Shown here: positions 61,634 to 64,000 of the stretch, piece by piece
How the letters are laid out: every line of letters begins with the position of its first letter
Position numbering within the stretch: position 1 is the stretch's first letter
Source: Spirosoma endophyticum
GTDB taxonomy: Bacteria > Bacteroidota > Bacteroidia > Cytophagales > Spirosomataceae
NCBI RefSeq assembly: GCF_900112365.1
Contig: NZ_FOLQ01000006.1
Coordinates: 62,001-126,000 of the forward strand
Direction of reading: 5' to 3'
Length of the DNA: 64,000 nucleotides
Notes under the pieces: generated by a model
Databases searched by the model: none
Told to the model about the DNA's origin: nothing
What the model saw: the letters and a program-made list of their open reading frames with translations, nothing else
Translations under genes and position numbers: made by a program

Positions 61634-62692
61634 CTACGTAGCAACTAGGCCATTATCTATCGAGTGCTGTCGAGCCTCGGCACTGTGAGCAAAGTAACAA
61701 TACGGTACCCCCTTTGCTTCGATTCCTACTAATTTGGCTCGGGTTTTCGGCTCATTTTTGCCATGAACCTGCCGGATATACACACAACGAATCTGAGTTG
61801 GAAAGTGCTCGACAATTGATGCATAAATTGTGGGGTCTTCCTGTGTATCATCACCCAACAAAATAAATCGTTGGTTCGGATAAGCCTCCAGTATACGCAC
61901 AATGCGCATAAATTTCGTCATGTGTTTATTCTGGCCGGTTTTCAGTACGTCTTTCAATCGTTTTAACGGACTTAAAAAATAAACACCTTCGGGCAGGCCG
62001 TTCTTCTCCGAGAATTCCAGAATGTAGTCATACAGGTTCCATTCGCTGCTCGATACGTAGAAAAACGGATTGGTTGCTGCTGGGCCGCTGTTCGCTTCGG
62101 CTAGCAGTCGATAATGTGCTACAACGCCTTCGAATGGTTTTCGGGTATGGGCATTCCGGGTAAGTAACACGGTCAGTCGTTTGGTAATCGTAGCCGAATG
62201 AGAGACTAGAAACGTATCGTCAATATCTGAAATACAGGCAAATTCCGTTTGATGTGGTATTAGTACGCTCCCCTCGCTCTCGGCAAGTACAGTTTCATGT
62301 ATAAGCTGTACCTGAATACGGTGCCAACCCGGCGGCAGTGGTTGCGGTAACTTAATTTCCAGTCGAAAATACCCTTCAGCATCCGTTTTTGCCTGCGCTG
62401 TCTGATCATTCGCCCAAACCTTAACGGTTGCATGCGGATAGGGTTTTACCAAAAACAATCGGATCAGACCAAGCAAATTCACCCAGATGTTGCTCCTGTA
62501 TTTTGTTCGGGAGAGTGCACTTCGATGGAATACGCTACCGTGAATCGTTAGCTGATGATCATTGCCAAAACCGCGATATACCTTTACCACAGGCCGTTCG
62601 GTCAGATGCAGCCACGACAAAAGACGACCTTTTAGCCTGCCTTTCAGACTTCCGGTCTTTTCATAAATGGTTGGCGGGGACAGAGTTTCCAT
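61634..62692 (-). CDS. APP1-family phosphatidate phosphatase domain protein
   Basis: A 352-residue protein with an N-terminal beta-rich domain (VVKVYRGFG to TDAEGYFRLEIKLPQPLPPGW, resembling a carboxypeptidase-type or immunoglobulin-like fold). A haloacid-dehalogenase-type phosphatase domain of the APP1/DUF2183 family follows: the catalytic SDIDDTFLVSH is at about 165-175, then FFYVSSSEWNLYDYI and FILLGDDTQEDPTIY. APP1 in yeast dephosphorylates phosphatidic acid to diacylglycerol. The gene is divergent from a diacylglycerol kinase, which performs the reverse step, so both could set the PA/DAG balance. The bacterial substrate is not proven. Confidence 0.88.
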   Translation of the reverse strand: METLSPPTIYEKTGSLKGRLKGRLLSWLHLTERPVVKVYRGFGNDHQLTIHGSVFHRSALSRTKYRSNIWVNLLGLIRLFLVKPYPHATVKVWANDQTAQAKTDAEGYFRLEIKLPQPLPPGWHRIQVQLIHETVLAESEGSVLIPHQTEFACISDIDDTFLVSHSATITKRLTVLLTRNAHTRKPFEGVVAHYRLLAEANSGPAATNPFFYVSSSEWNLYDYILEFSEKNGLPEGVYFLSPLKRLKDVLKTGQNKHMTKFMRIVRILEAYPNQRFILLGDDTQEDPTIYASIVEHFPTQIRCVYIRQVHGKNEPKTRAKLVGIEAKGVPYCYFAHSAEARQHSIDNGLVAT

Positions 62693-62802
62693 AACGTTCA
62701 GTCAATACACACTGCTTATAACCTTTATAAACGGTTTGAGTTATTGAAATGAGGTCTATTTGACCCATTGACTTACCACTGCTCACTAACTGCACTCCGC
62801 CG

Positions 62803-63681
62803 TTGACTTTTTTATTTGCCATTAATCCCGTTTCCGGTGGAAACGACAAAACCGTCTGGGAAGGCGGCATAAATGATTACTTCGCCGATTTGCCGCATAC
62901 TTTCCACACGTTCTACCTCAATGGCAAAACCGACGAAGAAACGATACGCCAGCAAATTGCCCAGCACAAGCCCGATCGGGTAGTAGCTGTCGGGGGCGAT
63001 GGCACCATAAAAATCGTGGCCACTCAATTGCTTGGGACCAATATTCTGCTTGGTGTTTTACCAGCCGGTTCGGCCAATGGCATGGCCCGTGAATTAAGTA
63101 TCCCTTCTGGCGTTCACGAAAGTCTAGATGTGCTGGTGAACGGGACGCCTAAGCCACTGGACATTATTTCGGTAAACGACGGCAACATCTGTTTGCACCT
63201 CAGCGATATTGGCCTGAACGCTCAATTAGTTAAACATTATCAACAATACAATTTGCGAGGCAAGTGGGGTTACCTGAAAGGGGTTGTGAACGTATTGCAG
63301 AAACGGCGATTGATGCGGGTGTCCATTACGGTTGGGGATGAGTGTATAAACCGGGCAGCCTTCATGGTCGTACTGGCTAACGCCCGCATGTATGGCACTG
63401 GTGCTGTTATCAATCCCGATGGCGATCCCTTCGACGGGAAGTTCGAAGTCGTTATTTTCCGGCAATTATCGTTCTGGGAAATTGTAAAGTTATTCTGGCA
63501 GTATCGGCCGTTTGATCCCAAAAAGATTGAAATTCATCCCGCTACGTCTGTCCATATCGAAACGCATCGACGGGCTTACTTTCAGGTTGATGGCGAATAC
63601 CAGGGACGTATCACTCAGTTAAAAGCCGCTATTCAACCGGGTGCTTTATCGATACTTGTGCCACACAACGCACTCGCTTAA
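62803..63681 (+). CDS. Diacylglycerol/lipid kinase family protein
   Basis: A 292-residue DAGK_cat enzyme (DgkB/YegS type), which phosphorylates diacylglycerol or related lipids with ATP. The nucleotide-binding motif VAVGGDGTIK is at about 62-71 and PAGSANGMAREL at about 88-99. DIGLNAQLVKHY and the C-terminal QVDGEYQG are also family marks. The reading frame begins with TTG at 62803 and no ATG is available upstream in frame, so a TTG start is assumed; similarity begins immediately (FLFAINPVSGG). Its stop overlaps the convergent fdhD stop by four bases. Confidence 0.9.
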   Translation: MTFLFAINPVSGGNDKTVWEGGINDYFADLPHTFHTFYLNGKTDEETIRQQIAQHKPDRVVAVGGDGTIKIVATQLLGTNILLGVLPAGSANGMARELSIPSGVHESLDVLVNGTPKPLDIISVNDGNICLHLSDIGLNAQLVKHYQQYNLRGKWGYLKGVVNVLQKRRLMRVSITVGDECINRAAFMVVLANARMYGTGAVINPDGDPFDGKFEVVIFRQLSFWEIVKLFWQYRPFDPKKIEIHPATSVHIETHRRAYFQVDGEYQGRITQLKAAIQPGALSILVPHNALA

Positions 63682-64000
63682 GCAGATTGCATGAGTCGTA
63701 CCCGGCTGGGCTCGCTGTACAGATTAAAACGGTTATCTCTGACAAAACCGGCGACTGTCATGCCGGCTTCCTGCGCCATTTGCACAGCCAGACTGGAGGG
63801 TGCACCCACGGCGGCCAGCATTGAAACGCCCGCCCGCCAACTCTTCTGCACCAGTTCCACACCGATACGTCCGCTCAGGAAAACACCGTAATTACTCAGG
63901 GGTAACCAATTTTGCCAGAAAGCCGCTCCGATGAGCTTATCCAGCGCATTATGACGCCCAATGTCTTCCCGAACAAGTAGCAATTTCCCGTCAGCATCGA
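63678..64000 (-). CDS. fdhD: Sulfur carrier protein FdhD, C-terminal part (cut by the window edge)
   Basis: FdhD transfers sulfur to the molybdenum cofactor, which formate dehydrogenase-type enzymes need. Only the last 107 residues are inside the window, and the frame remains open at 64000. Visible are the conserved REDIGRHNALDKLIGAAF and the strand VFLSGRIGVELVQKSWRAGV, followed by LAVQMAQEAGMTVAGFVRD. The catalytic CxxC loop lies in the part beyond the edge. The gene is convergent with the lipid kinase, overlapping by four bases, and is close to the molybdoenzyme at 59212-61560, its likely client. Confidence 0.9.
   Translation of the reverse strand, partial: DADGKLLLVREDIGRHNALDKLIGAAFWQNWLPLSNYGVFLSGRIGVELVQKSWRAGVSMLAAVGAPSSLAVQMAQEAGMTVAGFVRDNRFNLYSEPSRVRLMQSA

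Noticed and set aside
1..64000. CRISPR arrays, tRNA or rRNA genes, insertion sequences, known defence systems
   Set aside because: None seen. Palindromes and repeats found are not regularly spaced, and no associated nuclease, helicase or transposase set is present apart from hicBA and the Uma2 protein.

Overview
The window reads as chromosomal DNA from a Bacteroidota bacterium, most likely Cytophagales and close to Spirosoma. That placement is an inference from family content: TonB-dependent receptors with CarboxypepD-type N-termini, a GLPGLI protein, a GWxTD lipoprotein, many SSC-type lipoboxes, promoter boxes of the TAnnTTTG type, few Shine-Dalgarno sequences and a base composition near 50% GC. 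I see no rRNA, tRNA, CRISPR array, insertion sequence, integrase or phage gene. Most of the window is ordinary housekeeping and envelope biology, with one small accessory island.

Layout. 1-2.3 kb: three tandem paralogous lipoproteins with an unusual C-terminal membrane hairpin. 2.3-5.1 kb: clpX and clpP with a divergent XRE regulator. 5.2-9.1 kb: an M42 aminopeptidase whose last 69 bases are repeated downstream of a hicB-hicA toxin-antitoxin pair, then an AT-richer stretch with a deiodinase-like lipoprotein and two unknown genes. 9.2-14.2 kb: oxyR, then an outer-membrane receptor with a GLPGLI partner. 14.3-18.1 kb: a metal-receptor-like protein, a Uma2 nuclease and an AraC regulator in tight succession, then a DUF4260 protein and an SDR. 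18.3-26.6 kb: an outer-membrane protein, an M20 amidohydrolase, a Crp-type regulator, an SDR, aroA, nagA and an exported TPR/ASKHA protein. 27.5-31 kb: a TonB receptor with a lipoprotein partner behind a roughly 900-base leader. 31-34.7 kb: ribD, prmC, moxR, msrB. 34.7-43.6 kb: a long minus-strand run (MBOAT acyltransferase, GT2, two polytopic GT-C-like proteins, EamA transporter, LptF/G permease, mntR). 43.7-50.2 kb: mntH, an FG-GAP repeat protein, a WYL regulator and an M20 peptidase. 50.5-59.1 kb: kup, a sugar-nucleotide epimerase, phosphoglucomutase, rlmB, a GWxTD lipoprotein and a methyltransferase. 59.2-64 kb: an FdhF/YdeP molybdoenzyme, an APP1 phosphatase, a diacylglycerol kinase and the 3' part of fdhD, whose product sulfurates such molybdoenzymes.

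Three things stand out. First, the heptamer GCTACGT (or ACGTAGC) occurs about 40 times by hand count against roughly 8 expected, in genes and in gaps. Second, the peptidase 3' end is duplicated around hicBA, with almost only synonymous differences between copies. Third, several gaps contain long palindromes built from short repeated words, which resemble an intergenic repeat family. I did not find a convincing new defence or metabolic system.
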